A program made the position numbers and the translations under genes. The notes below the pieces were generated by a model. That model was not told the DNA's origin. It saw nothing but the letters and a program-made list of their open reading frames with translations, and made no database searches. From Campylobacter concisus (GTDB lineage: Bacteria > Campylobacterota > Campylobacteria > Campylobacterales > Campylobacteraceae), in contig NZ_PIRM01000001.1 of assembly GCF_003049735.1 (NCBI RefSeq), positions 1 through 64,000 of the forward strand: a stretch of DNA of 64,000 nucleotides, in the 5' to 3' direction. Position 1 is the first letter of the stretch; every line of letters starts with the position of its first letter. This document shows, piece after piece, positions 55,241-62,524 of this stretch.

Positions 55241-56578
55241 ATGAAAGGACTGCAAAGAAGAGACGCTTTAAAGCTAATGGGGGTCGCGGGACTAGCCGCG
55301 AGTATGAGCGGTTGCTCGGCAACGGGCGGCGAAAACGACGATATAAATTCTAAAATCGTCATAATGGGCGCGGGACTTAGCGGTATCGCGTTGGCGGCTA
55401 AACTTAGAAGAGATATGCCTAACGCCAAGGTAATTCTTGTGGATAAAGACGAGAAATTTTACTACCAGCCGGGCTTTACGCTAATCGCCGTCGGAATTTA
55501 CGAAGCTAGCGACGTCGTTTATGAAAAAGCGGATTATATCCCGCAAGGAGCCGAGTGGATACGCAAAAACGTATCGGAGATAAAGCCCGAAGCCAATCTA
55601 CTCGTCCTAGACGATGGGAGCGAGCTGGGATATGATTATCTAATCGTAGCAAGCGGTGTGGAATACGACTTTGAAGCCGTTAAGGGGCTGAGCTTAGAGG
55701 ATATTAACGATACGAGCGGCAACATATCCTCCGTCTACACTCTACAAGGCGCCGTAAAGAGCAACGAGTTGATGAAAAAATTCTCTCAAAACGGCGGCGC
55801 GGCGGTATTTTGCGATCAAAAAACCCCGATGAAATGCAGCGGCGCTAATAAAAAAGTAACATGCATGAGCGAAGATAGGCTGAGGTTGGCCGGTAACCGC
55901 GATAAAGGCAGCGTTAATCTTTACGTCGGAGGCGGCAAGCTTTTCGGCGATCCGACTTATGCCGCGGCGATGACTCAAATAATGATAAAAAGAAAGATAA
56001 AATTTAATCTTCGCCACCAAATCGTAGCCGTCGATAAAAGCTCAAATACAGCTACTTTCGAGTTTTGGACGGCGTATAGGCAAAACGGCGAAGATAAAAT
56101 CGCGTCTGAGCTAATCGACGTAAAATACGACTGGCTTCACTTGCCACCTAAGCAAAAAGGAAGCGAAATTTTAGCTCGCGCCGGCCTAGCCAAAGAGGGC
56201 GACAAGCTAAATTTTCTAGCCGTCGACAAATACAGTCTGCAAAGTACAAAATTTAAAAATATATTCGGTATCGGCGATATTTGTGGATTTGCGTCCGGCA
56301 AAACGGGGGCTAGTGTTAGGAAAATGTATCCGATCTTGGCTAAAAATTTAGCCGATACGATAAAAGGACGAGAACCTAGCGAGAAATTTACCGGATATAC
56401 GGCTTGCCCTTTTATTACCAAATACGGCAAGGCCATAATGGTAGAGTTCGACTGGGAGGGAACGGCTCCGACGTTAGAGTGCTTCGGCGCTACCAGAGAG
56501 AGCTACATGAGTTGGCTGGTTAAAATTTACGGATTTAAACCTATGGTTATGAACGGAATGCTAAAAGCTTTAGCTTAA
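55241..56578 (+). CDS. sulfide:quinone oxidoreductase-like flavoprotein, Tat/lipoprotein exported
   Basis: This is a 445-residue NAD(P)/FAD flavoprotein of the SQR/FccB group. FAD binding is at KIVIMGAGLSGIALAAKLRR (about 38-57). The SQR hallmarks are TPMKCSGANKKVTC (C199, C208, with C191 upstream) and the C-terminal GYTACPFITKYGKAIMVEFD. The N-terminus has a twin-arginine signal (QRRDALKLMGVAG) and a lipobox-like MSGC (C25), placing it outside the inner membrane. It probably oxidises sulfide to polysulfide into the quinone pool. It follows its regulator by 84 bp and leads two small membrane genes. Confidence 0.88.
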   Translation: MKGLQRRDALKLMGVAGLAASMSGCSATGGENDDINSKIVIMGAGLSGIALAAKLRRDMPNAKVILVDKDEKFYYQPGFTLIAVGIYEASDVVYEKADYIPQGAEWIRKNVSEIKPEANLLVLDDGSELGYDYLIVASGVEYDFEAVKGLSLEDINDTSGNISSVYTLQGAVKSNELMKKFSQNGGAAVFCDQKTPMKCSGANKKVTCMSEDRLRLAGNRDKGSVNLYVGGGKLFGDPTYAAAMTQIMIKRKIKFNLRHQIVAVDKSSNTATFEFWTAYRQNGEDKIASELIDVKYDWLHLPPKQKGSEILARAGLAKEGDKLNFLAVDKYSLQSTKFKNIFGIGDICGFASGKTGASVRKMYPILAKNLADTIKGREPSEKFTGYTACPFITKYGKAIMVEFDWEGTAPTLECFGATRESYMSWLVKIYGFKPMVMNGMLKALA

Positions 56579-56589
56579 AGGAGATAAAA

Positions 56590-56751
56590 ATGAGCGTTTT
56601 AGATAAAACTATACGTTTGATTATAGCGGCGACTTGGTTTTTTATTTTCGGATTTATTTGCGACTGCTGGTTGTGGACGGTCGGACTAATTCCACTTTTA
56701 ACGGGATATTACGGTTACTGCCCGCTTTATAAAATTTTTAAAAAAAGGTAA
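56590..56751 (+). CDS. DUF2892-like small membrane protein (first copy)
   Basis: The 53-residue protein starts SVLDKTIRLIIAATWFF and ends GLIPLLTGYYGYCPLYKIF, the DUF2892 pattern of two short membrane helices and a GxxPxxTGxxxxCPxY end. The domain is found fused to rhodaneses (as in YgaP) and near sulfur-oxidising genes. The Cys of YCPLY and two in FICDCW might take part in thiol chemistry. It begins 11 bp after the SQR-like gene with an AAGGAG site. Confidence 0.85.
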   Translation: MSVLDKTIRLIIAATWFFIFGFICDCWLWTVGLIPLLTGYYGYCPLYKIFKKR

Positions 56752-56755
56752 AAAT

Positions 56756-56938
56756 ATGGTAAGCGTAAAAAGTAGAATTATTAGGGTCGTACTGGGGCTA
56801 ATTTTTACGGTAGCGGTTTGGTATTTTTACGAGAGCTACTGGGCGTTAATCGGGTTAATCCCGATTATCGTCGGCGTTACGGGTTTTTGCCCGGCGTGTA
56901 AATTCTTGGGCAGGTGTTCTTTAAATTTAAAAAAATAA
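56756..56938 (+). CDS. DUF2892-like small membrane protein (second copy)
   Basis: The 60-residue paralogue of the preceding gene has VKSRIIRVVLGLIFTVAVWY and GLIPIIVGVTGFCPACKFLG. The CPAC pair extends the single Cys of the first copy. The two genes are separated by only 4 bp and the stop is followed by a terminator, so the SQR-like gene and both copies form one transcript. The role is unknown; a partner for sulfur transfer is an inference. Confidence 0.85.
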   Translation: MVSVKSRIIRVVLGLIFTVAVWYFYESYWALIGLIPIIVGVTGFCPACKFLGRCSLNLKK

Positions 56939-56960
56939 AAGGGGCGTTTAACGCCCTTTG
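56937..56960 (+). terminator. terminator after the DUF2892 pair
   Basis: GGGCGT (56942-56947) pairs with ACGCCC (56951-56956) around TTA. The stem is extended by flanking A's and T's (AAAAG...CTTT). It closes the SQR-like operon before leuD. Confidence 0.75.
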
Positions 56961-57061
56961 CCTTGCCCTTTAGCCGTTTGGGCCGCAAATTTTATTCGCC
57001 GTTTGATGAATTATTTAGCTACTTTTGGCTAAAATCTCGAAAATTTAAAAAAGGCGAAACG

Positions 57062-57541
57062 ATGAATAAAGTTTGGAAATTCGGCAACAATATCGATACC
57101 GATATAATTATCGCCGCCAGATACTTAAATACTTCCGACGAAAATATCCTAGCAAAACATATAATGGAGGACGCCGATCCTAATTTTAGCGCCAAGATAG
57201 ATAAGGGCGACATTATCGTAGCGGGCGAAAATTTCGGCTGCGGTAGCTCTCGCGAGCACGCTCCTATCGCACTTAAAGCTGCTGGCATTGGTGCGGTGAT
57301 AGCTAAAAGCTATGCGAGAATTTTTTATAGAAATAGCTTTAATACGGGACTTTTGATACTGGAAATCAAAGAAACGGACGAGATAAACGAGGGCGACGAA
57401 CTAAAAATAGACGTAGATAACGGCGCGATCGTAAATCTAACCAGCGGCAAAGAGTATAAATTTAGCCCTATACCGCCGTTTATGCAAGAGCTTCTAAACG
57501 CCGGCGGACTTATAGAATACGCAAAAGTAAAGTTGGATTAA
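57062..57541 (+). CDS. leuD: 3-isopropylmalate dehydratase small subunit
   Basis: LeuD is the swivelling small subunit of isopropylmalate isomerase. The 159-residue product has FGNNIDTDIIIAARYLNT, the active-site GENFGCGSSREHAPIALKAA and AKSYARIFYRNSFNTGLL. I start it at ATG 57062 with an AAAGGCG site near; an upstream in-frame ATG gives an unlikely extension. leuC is not adjacent, so the large subunit must be encoded elsewhere. Codon use changes inside the gene, from GC-rich in the first third towards native style, which suggests a recombination joint. Confidence 0.93.
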   Translation: MNKVWKFGNNIDTDIIIAARYLNTSDENILAKHIMEDADPNFSAKIDKGDIIVAGENFGCGSSREHAPIALKAAGIGAVIAKSYARIFYRNSFNTGLLILEIKETDEINEGDELKIDVDNGAIVNLTSGKEYKFSPIPPFMQELLNAGGLIEYAKVKLD

Positions 57542-57544
57542 ATA

Positions 57545-58612
57545 ATGAGAGAATATAAAATTTGTGTTATAAAAGGCGATGGTATCGGTCCTGAGATCAT
57601 AGATGAGGCGATAAAAATTTTAGATGTCGTTAGCGCTGAGTTTGGGATAAAATTTGAGTACGACTACAAGCTTATGGGTGGTGCAGCTTATGATGTATTT
57701 GGTGTGCCTTTGCCAGATGAGACGCTTAACTCTGCTCTAAACTCTGATGCTGTGCTTTTTGGGGCGATCGGTGGCGAGAAGTGGGATAATTTGCCAAGAC
57801 ATCTAAGGCCAGAGAGTGGGCTTTTAAAGATTAGAAAAGAGCTTGAAGCTTATGCAAATTTACGCCCAGCCATCGTTTTTGATGAGCTAGTGGATGCTAG
57901 CACGCTAAAGCCAGAGGTTTTAAGAGGAGTCGATTTTGTCGTGGTTCGTGAGCTAACAGGCGGACTTTATTTTGGGCAGCCACGTGAAAAAGGCGAAGAT
58001 AGAGCGTTTAATACGATGGTTTATTCTAAATTTGAGATCGAGCGTATAGCAAAGATCGCTTTTGAAACAGCAATGCTTCGCAAGAAAAAGGTATGTATGG
58101 TCGATAAGGCAAATGTGCTTGAGACAAGCCAGCTTTGGCGTGAGGTGACTAGCGAAGTGGCTAAAAATTACCCTGAAGTAGAGCTTAGCTTTATGTATGT
58201 CGATAACGCAGCGATGCAGCTAGTAAGAGCCCCAGCAAATTTTGATGTCATACTTACTGAAAATTTATTCGGCGACATCTTAAGCGATGAGGCGAGTATG
58301 GTCTGTGGCTCGATAGGACTTTTGCCAAGTGCTAGTATGGGCGGTAAAGTGGGAATTTATGAACCAATTCACGGCTCAGCTCCAGACATCGCAGGGCAGG
58401 GTATAGCAAATCCAATTGCAACAATTTTAAGTGCAGCGATGATGCTAAGATACGCATTTAGTGAAAATGAAGCCGCAGATGCGATAGAAAATGCTGTGAA
58501 AGAGGCGCTTGCAAAAGGTTACAGAACAAAAGATATCGCCGCTTTTAATGCAGTTGAAATTTGCTCAACTAGCGAGATAGGCGATGTTATCGCAGGATTT
58601 ATCAAAAAATGA
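57545..58612 (+). CDS. leuB: 3-isopropylmalate dehydrogenase
   Basis: LeuB oxidatively decarboxylates 3-isopropylmalate with NAD. The 355-residue length fits. Motifs are [48 protein letters not shown], the NAD-side [17 protein letters not shown] and EPIHGSAPD. The GC-poor native codon use contrasts with the preceding stretch. It is 3 bp after leuD and overlaps the next gene by 4 bp. Confidence 0.96.
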   Translation: MREYKICVIKGDGIGPEIIDEAIKILDVVSAEFGIKFEYDYKLMGGAAYDVFGVPLPDETLNSALNSDAVLFGAIGGEKWDNLPRHLRPESGLLKIRKELEAYANLRPAIVFDELVDASTLKPEVLRGVDFVVVRELTGGLYFGQPREKGEDRAFNTMVYSKFEIERIAKIAFETAMLRKKKVCMVDKANVLETSQLWREVTSEVAKNYPEVELSFMYVDNAAMQLVRAPANFDVILTENLFGDILSDEASMVCGSIGLLPSASMGGKVGIYEPIHGSAPDIAGQGIANPIATILSAAMMLRYAFSENEAADAIENAVKEALAKGYRTKDIAAFNAVEICSTSEIGDVIAGFIKK

Positions 58613-58854
58613 AAAACACAATCACTGAAGCACTGATCTACGAAGCTCAGGGGCTAAAAGATGATGCACTTGAAATTTATAAAAATATCTTAAAGCAAGA
58701 TCCATCAAACAAAGATGCCCTTAGCGCGATAAACCGTCTGAGCGGACTTCGCAAAGAGCGAGCGATAAAAAACGAGCAGATGAAAGAGTTTTTTATAGCG
58801 ATGAAAAGTGATGAAGAGATAAATGAATTTAAAAGGTGGTTGATAAGATTATGA
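58609..58854 (+). CDS. small TPR-like protein
   Basis: The 81-residue protein holds one TPR-type helix pair in its first half ([20 protein letters not shown], then [18 protein letters not shown]) and a charged helical tail. It has no signal peptide. The ATG overlaps the leuB stop, and its own stop overlaps the next start, so it is translated within a coupled run. Function unknown; single TPR-like motifs usually bind a partner protein. Confidence 0.75.
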   Translation: MKNTITEALIYEAQGLKDDALEIYKNILKQDPSNKDALSAINRLSGLRKERAIKNEQMKEFFIAMKSDEEINEFKRWLIRL

Positions 58855-59267
58855 AGCTTGATGATATCGCTAGAATGGCAATCAGTGAGGTTAGCGCTGA
58901 GCTTGAGAAAATAGAAGCATTGCAAAGTAAAAAGCAAGAAGAGCTCGAGCGTGAGAATCTAAAAAAAGAGCTTTTGGCCATAGAGAATAATGAAAATGCG
59001 CTAAATAACGAGCTAAAAGTTGAGGCAAATTTACAAAATGAGCAAGCATTTGAGGTAAAAGAGGAGCCAGTAAGTCCAATAAAAAATAGAGAGGTGAGCG
59101 AAGAGAAAATTTTCTTAGCAAACCTTGCTGAACGCATAGAAGTGCTTTTTGAAGGGCTTAAACAAACTAGTGAACAAAATCTTGCTTCAAGGCTTGAACT
59201 AACGACAAAATTTTTAGAATTTACCCTTGCAAATATCGAAAATAGACTCCAAAATCTCTCAAAATAA
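58851..59267 (+). CDS. coiled-coil protein of unknown function
   Basis: The 138-residue protein begins [20 protein letters not shown] and is strongly charged and helical, with a Glu/Lys-rich predicted coiled coil and a C-terminal amphipathic region (LASRLELTTKFLEFTLANIE). It has no cysteine, membrane segment or catalytic motif. I start at ATG 58851, which overlaps the preceding stop. It lies between leuB and cca and overlaps the likely cca start by about 41 bp. Confidence 0.75.
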   Translation: MKLDDIARMAISEVSAELEKIEALQSKKQEELERENLKKELLAIENNENALNNELKVEANLQNEQAFEVKEEPVSPIKNREVSEEKIFLANLAERIEVLFEGLKQTSEQNLASRLELTTKFLEFTLANIENRLQNLSK

Positions 59268-60414
59268 GCCATTAGACGGCTCAAAAAATGAGATAAAAAT
59301 CAAAAATAAAATTTATAAAAATAGCGAGCTAGACTTTTTTAGATCGCTATTTGCCCCATTTACTTCACGTGTCTATCTAGTTGGTGGCTGCGTGAGAGAT
59401 GCATTTTTGGGGCGAGAAATTTATGATTATGACATCGAGGTTTATGATATTGAGCCTACTAAATTTAATGAGCTAATGGCTAGCATAGGTGCTAGCGGAG
59501 TTGGCAAAAGCTACTTCATCTATAAATACAAAAACTACGACATTGGGCTTCCAAGAAGCGAGAGCAAAACTGGAAATTCACACAAAGACTTTGCAGTAAG
59601 CTATATTAACGATCCCAAAATGGCGAGCCTTAGGCGAGATTTTACGATAAATGCCATGATGATGAATATCTTTAATGGAGAAATTTTAGACTTTCATGGC
59701 GGCAAAAAGGACCTTGAAAGCAAAACACTAAGACACATCGATAGTGAGAAATTTAAAGAAGATCCGCTAAGGGTGCTACGTGGCGTGCAGTTTAGCGCGA
59801 GGCTTGATTTTAGCATAGCTGATGAGACGCTAGCTCTTATGAAAAGCCTTAGTTTGGAGCATCTAAGCAGAGATAGGATAAATACTGAGCTTATTAAATT
59901 TTTTCGCGCAAAGCATCTAGAAAAAGGAGCTTACTATCTCTTTGAGCTTGGACTTTTTAAAGAAATTTTTGGTATGCAAATTTCTATGGACGATGGGTTT
60001 TTAAGCGATCTTAAGAGTGCTAGAGAATTTGTGGATGATGAGAGGCTATTTTTGTATCTTTTGTTTGGCAAATTTGAGCTTGACGCAAAGGAAATTTTAG
60101 AGAAAATATGTCTACCAAAGAGCTATTTTTCTATCTTAAAGCAGCCTTATTTTAAGGACATGCCAAGCGATAAAGAGCTAATGCAAATAGCTCTAAATAT
60201 GCCTATAAAATCATGGTTTGGAGCTTATAATAAAGAGCGGATAGAGCGTGCCAAGAAGCTTGGAATTTATGAGATGAAATTTGACGCGAAAGTTGATGTG
60301 GCAGAAATTTTATCAGCTGGTTTTAAAAACGAAGAGATCGCAAAAGAGATAAAACGTAGGCAAGAGTTTGAAATTTCAAAATATCTAAGCGAGCATAAGC
60401 CTAGAAAAGAGTAG
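59227..60414 (+). CDS. cca: CCA tRNA nucleotidyltransferase
   Basis: Cca adds or repairs the 3'-CCA of tRNAs. The 395-residue product has the class II nucleotidyltransferase motif VYLVGGCVRDAFLGREIYDYD with the two metal Asp residues. Later parts are LRRDFTINAMMMNIFNGEIL, KEDPLRVLRGVQFSARLDF and LSRDRINTELIKF. I use TTG 59227, the only fitting start codon before the motif. This leaves an unusually long N-terminal extension of about 45 residues and an overlap with the preceding gene, so the start may lie later. Confidence 0.88.
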   Translation: MQISKIDSKISQNKPLDGSKNEIKIKNKIYKNSELDFFRSLFAPFTSRVYLVGGCVRDAFLGREIYDYDIEVYDIEPTKFNELMASIGASGVGKSYFIYKYKNYDIGLPRSESKTGNSHKDFAVSYINDPKMASLRRDFTINAMMMNIFNGEILDFHGGKKDLESKTLRHIDSEKFKEDPLRVLRGVQFSARLDFSIADETLALMKSLSLEHLSRDRINTELIKFFRAKHLEKGAYYLFELGLFKEIFGMQISMDDGFLSDLKSAREFVDDERLFLYLLFGKFELDAKEILEKICLPKSYFSILKQPYFKDMPSDKELMQIALNMPIKSWFGAYNKERIERAKKLGIYEMKFDAKVDVAEILSAGFKNEEIAKEIKRRQEFEISKYLSEHKPRKE

Positions 60415-60488
60415 TCTTTAAAACTCTTAAAAGCCCATTTTGGCTAAAATAGGCTAGTTTATAACACTTTTTAAGGCAAAGAAAGCTT

Positions 60489-60968
60489 ATGTTTAACATA
60501 GTCTTAGTTCATCCTCAGATACCGCAAAATACTGGAGCTATCGGTAGAATGTGCGTTAATGCAAATTTAAAGCTACATATCGTTAAACCCACCGTGTTTG
60601 ATCTGAGTGAAAAGGCTGTTAGACGAGCAGGGCTTGACTACTGGAAAATTTTAAATCCAAAAATTTGGGATAGTTTGGAAGAATTTTTAGAAGCAAACTT
60701 AAGCCACAAGGATAGATTTTTCTTCGCTACCACAAAGACAAATAGGCTTTACTATGAGGCTAGGTTTAAACCAGGAGATTTTATATTTTTTGGTGGTGAG
60801 AGTACTGGGCTGCCAAGAGAATTTATGGATATAAATTTTAAAAACGCCATAACCATACCAATGGGGAAAGAGGGCAGGAGCTTAAATTTAGCTATGAGTG
60901 CTGGCATTATCGCTTATGAGGCGATCAGGCAAAATATCACTGAATTTGACTTTAGGAGTGAGATTTGA
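60489..60968 (+). CDS. trmL: tRNA (cytidine/uridine-34) 2'-O-methyltransferase TrmL
   Basis: TrmL is a minimal SPOUT methyltransferase that methylates the wobble ribose of tRNA-Leu. The 159-residue length is that of the domain alone. Motifs are VLVHPQIPQNTGAIGRMCV, the central FFFATTKTNRLY, GGESTGLPREFM and the knot-forming IPMGKEGRSLNLAMSAGII. It has its own short upstream gap after cca and overlaps the nuclease gene by 4 bp. Confidence 0.95.
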   Translation: MFNIVLVHPQIPQNTGAIGRMCVNANLKLHIVKPTVFDLSEKAVRRAGLDYWKILNPKIWDSLEEFLEANLSHKDRFFFATTKTNRLYYEARFKPGDFIFFGGESTGLPREFMDINFKNAITIPMGKEGRSLNLAMSAGIIAYEAIRQNITEFDFRSEI

Positions 60969-62368
60969 GAGTAGTTTTTGCTTTGTTTTTTACCATTTTG
61001 GTGGCATTTGCGAGTGAAATTAGCATCGCAACTTATAATGTGCAAAATTTATTTGATTGCAAAGATGATGGTAGCGAGTATCTTGATTTTAAAGTAGGCG
61101 TATCAAAGTGGGACTGCGAGGCGGCTGATTCAAAACTACAAAGAACAAGACAAGTCATAAATGCACTAAATACAGACATTATCGCACTTCAAGAGATCGA
61201 AAATGAGCAGGTTTTAAAAGCTCTGGTAAGTGATAGCGAGTATAAATTCGTTAGTTTTACAAAGGAGAAAAATTCGCCTGTTGGGCTCGGGCTTATTTCA
61301 AAGTTGCAGCCAAGTAGCAGTGAAATTTTTAAAGTTCCAAACGTAAAGACGAGAAATATTCTAAAGGTTGTTTTTGAGGTAGAAGGTAAGAAATTTAGCA
61401 TATTTGTAAATCACTTTCCAACTTATAAAAATGGCATAAATATGCAAAAAAAGGCTGAAAAAACGTTAAGAACGGCTCTGGGTAAAGAGAAAAATGCAAT
61501 AATTTTGGGTGATTTTAACTCGCCCTTTGGACAAAAATCCATCCTAAATGGCATCATTGCAACGAGAAATTTTTATGATCTTTATAAAGAGCTTGAGCCA
61601 AAAGATAGATATTCTCACGCAGTACATGGCAAAAAAAGAGCGATCGATCATGTTTTACTTTCGCCTAGTTTTATGGAAAATGGCGATCTAAGCTATGTTG
61701 GTGGTAGTTTTGAAGTCTTTAAACCAAGCTTTGCAGTCGATGAAAAAGGCTTTGCAAAGAGCGACCTTTACTCAGATCACTTTGCGTTAAAGTTTAAAAT
61801 TTCAACTGATCCAAGCCCAGCAAAAAAGAGCTTTGTAAGTAAAATTTTTAAAAAAGATGAAAACAAAGCTAACAAAAAAACAAGTGAGCAAAACTATAAG
61901 ACGGCTGATGTGGATACGCTTTTTGATCACCCAGAGGCAGTGCCAGCAGTGATTGAAAAAGCGGTTGTTATCTTAAAAGATAAGCATGGCTTTATCTTCT
62001 CGAAAAATCACCGTGGAATTTATGTTTATGATCCTAAAAATAGCGTTATTGTAGGCGAAGAGCTAGATATTTTAGTAAGGCGAATGAAAATTTATAAAGA
62101 TGCGCTTGAAGTCAGCTCTTATGAGATCATAAATGAGCATGGCACAAAAGATATTAGCGAAAATTTACTAGATGTATCGCAACTAAGTGAAGCTAGAAGT
62201 GGCGATGTCTTTGCTAAAATTTCGGGCAGACTAGAGAGGGGCTATCTGCATACACCATACGGTAAGATCAGGGTTTATAGCAAGAAAAAGCTAAAAGATG
62301 GCGAGTATAATTTTGAAAATGCGAGAGTTAAAATTTATAAGAGAGAAAACCAAATCGTTGTGGAGTAG
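60965..62368 (+). CDS. secreted endonuclease/exonuclease/phosphatase-family protein with extra C-terminal domain
   Basis: The 467-residue protein has a signal peptide (about 1-17) and then the EEP/DNase I-like fold: ISIATYNVQNLFDCKDDGSE, TDIIALQEIENEQVL, ILGDFNSPFG and the catalytic His in YSDHFALKF. A lysine-rich linker (about 280-310) leads to a second domain of about 140 residues, predicted beta-rich, with GFIFSKNHRGIYVYD and RGYLHTPYGKIRVY. Secreted EEP nucleases often carry such OB-like domains. The TTG start overlaps trmL. Substrate (DNA, RNA or phosphoester) is not decided. Confidence 0.85.
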   Translation: MRVVFALFFTILVAFASEISIATYNVQNLFDCKDDGSEYLDFKVGVSKWDCEAADSKLQRTRQVINALNTDIIALQEIENEQVLKALVSDSEYKFVSFTKEKNSPVGLGLISKLQPSSSEIFKVPNVKTRNILKVVFEVEGKKFSIFVNHFPTYKNGINMQKKAEKTLRTALGKEKNAIILGDFNSPFGQKSILNGIIATRNFYDLYKELEPKDRYSHAVHGKKRAIDHVLLSPSFMENGDLSYVGGSFEVFKPSFAVDEKGFAKSDLYSDHFALKFKISTDPSPAKKSFVSKIFKKDENKANKKTSEQNYKTADVDTLFDHPEAVPAVIEKAVVILKDKHGFIFSKNHRGIYVYDPKNSVIVGEELDILVRRMKIYKDALEVSSYEIINEHGTKDISENLLDVSQLSEARSGDVFAKISGRLERGYLHTPYGKIRVYSKKKLKDGEYNFENARVKIYKRENQIVVE

Positions 62369-62371
62369 AGA

Positions 62372-62524
62372 GTGCAAATTTTAGATATTTTTATGATTAC
62401 GGCATTTGTTTTATTTCTTATTTTTATGATAAGAGGCGTCATTTTGCAGTCACAAGAGAAGGAGAGAGCAAGAAAAATGGTAAGAGAAAAAAGAGAAAAT
62501 TTTAATAAAAAGAGTGAAATATGA
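62372..62524 (+). CDS. small single-pass membrane protein
   Basis: The 50-residue frame from GTG 62372 has one hydrophobic segment (about 2-20, LDIFMITAFVLFLIFMI) and a very basic tail (KERARKMVREKRENF). Its stop overlaps the glyS start (ATGA), and it begins 3 bases after the nuclease stop, which argues for real translation. I know no family. It could be a membrane-bound RNA- or lipid-contacting peptide, but that is speculation. Confidence 0.65.
   Translation: MQILDIFMITAFVLFLIFMIRGVILQSQEKERARKMVREKRENFNKKSEI

Noticed and set aside
55845..55860. Additional GTAAC copies (for example in the SQR-like gene and porin leader) as operators
   Set aside because: They are single half-sites without the inverted partner at three-base spacing.
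56963..57061. N-terminal extension of leuD from an ATG at 56963
   Set aside because: The 33 extra residues have no counterpart in LeuD, overlap the region after a terminator, and the ATG at 57062 has its own ribosome-binding site.
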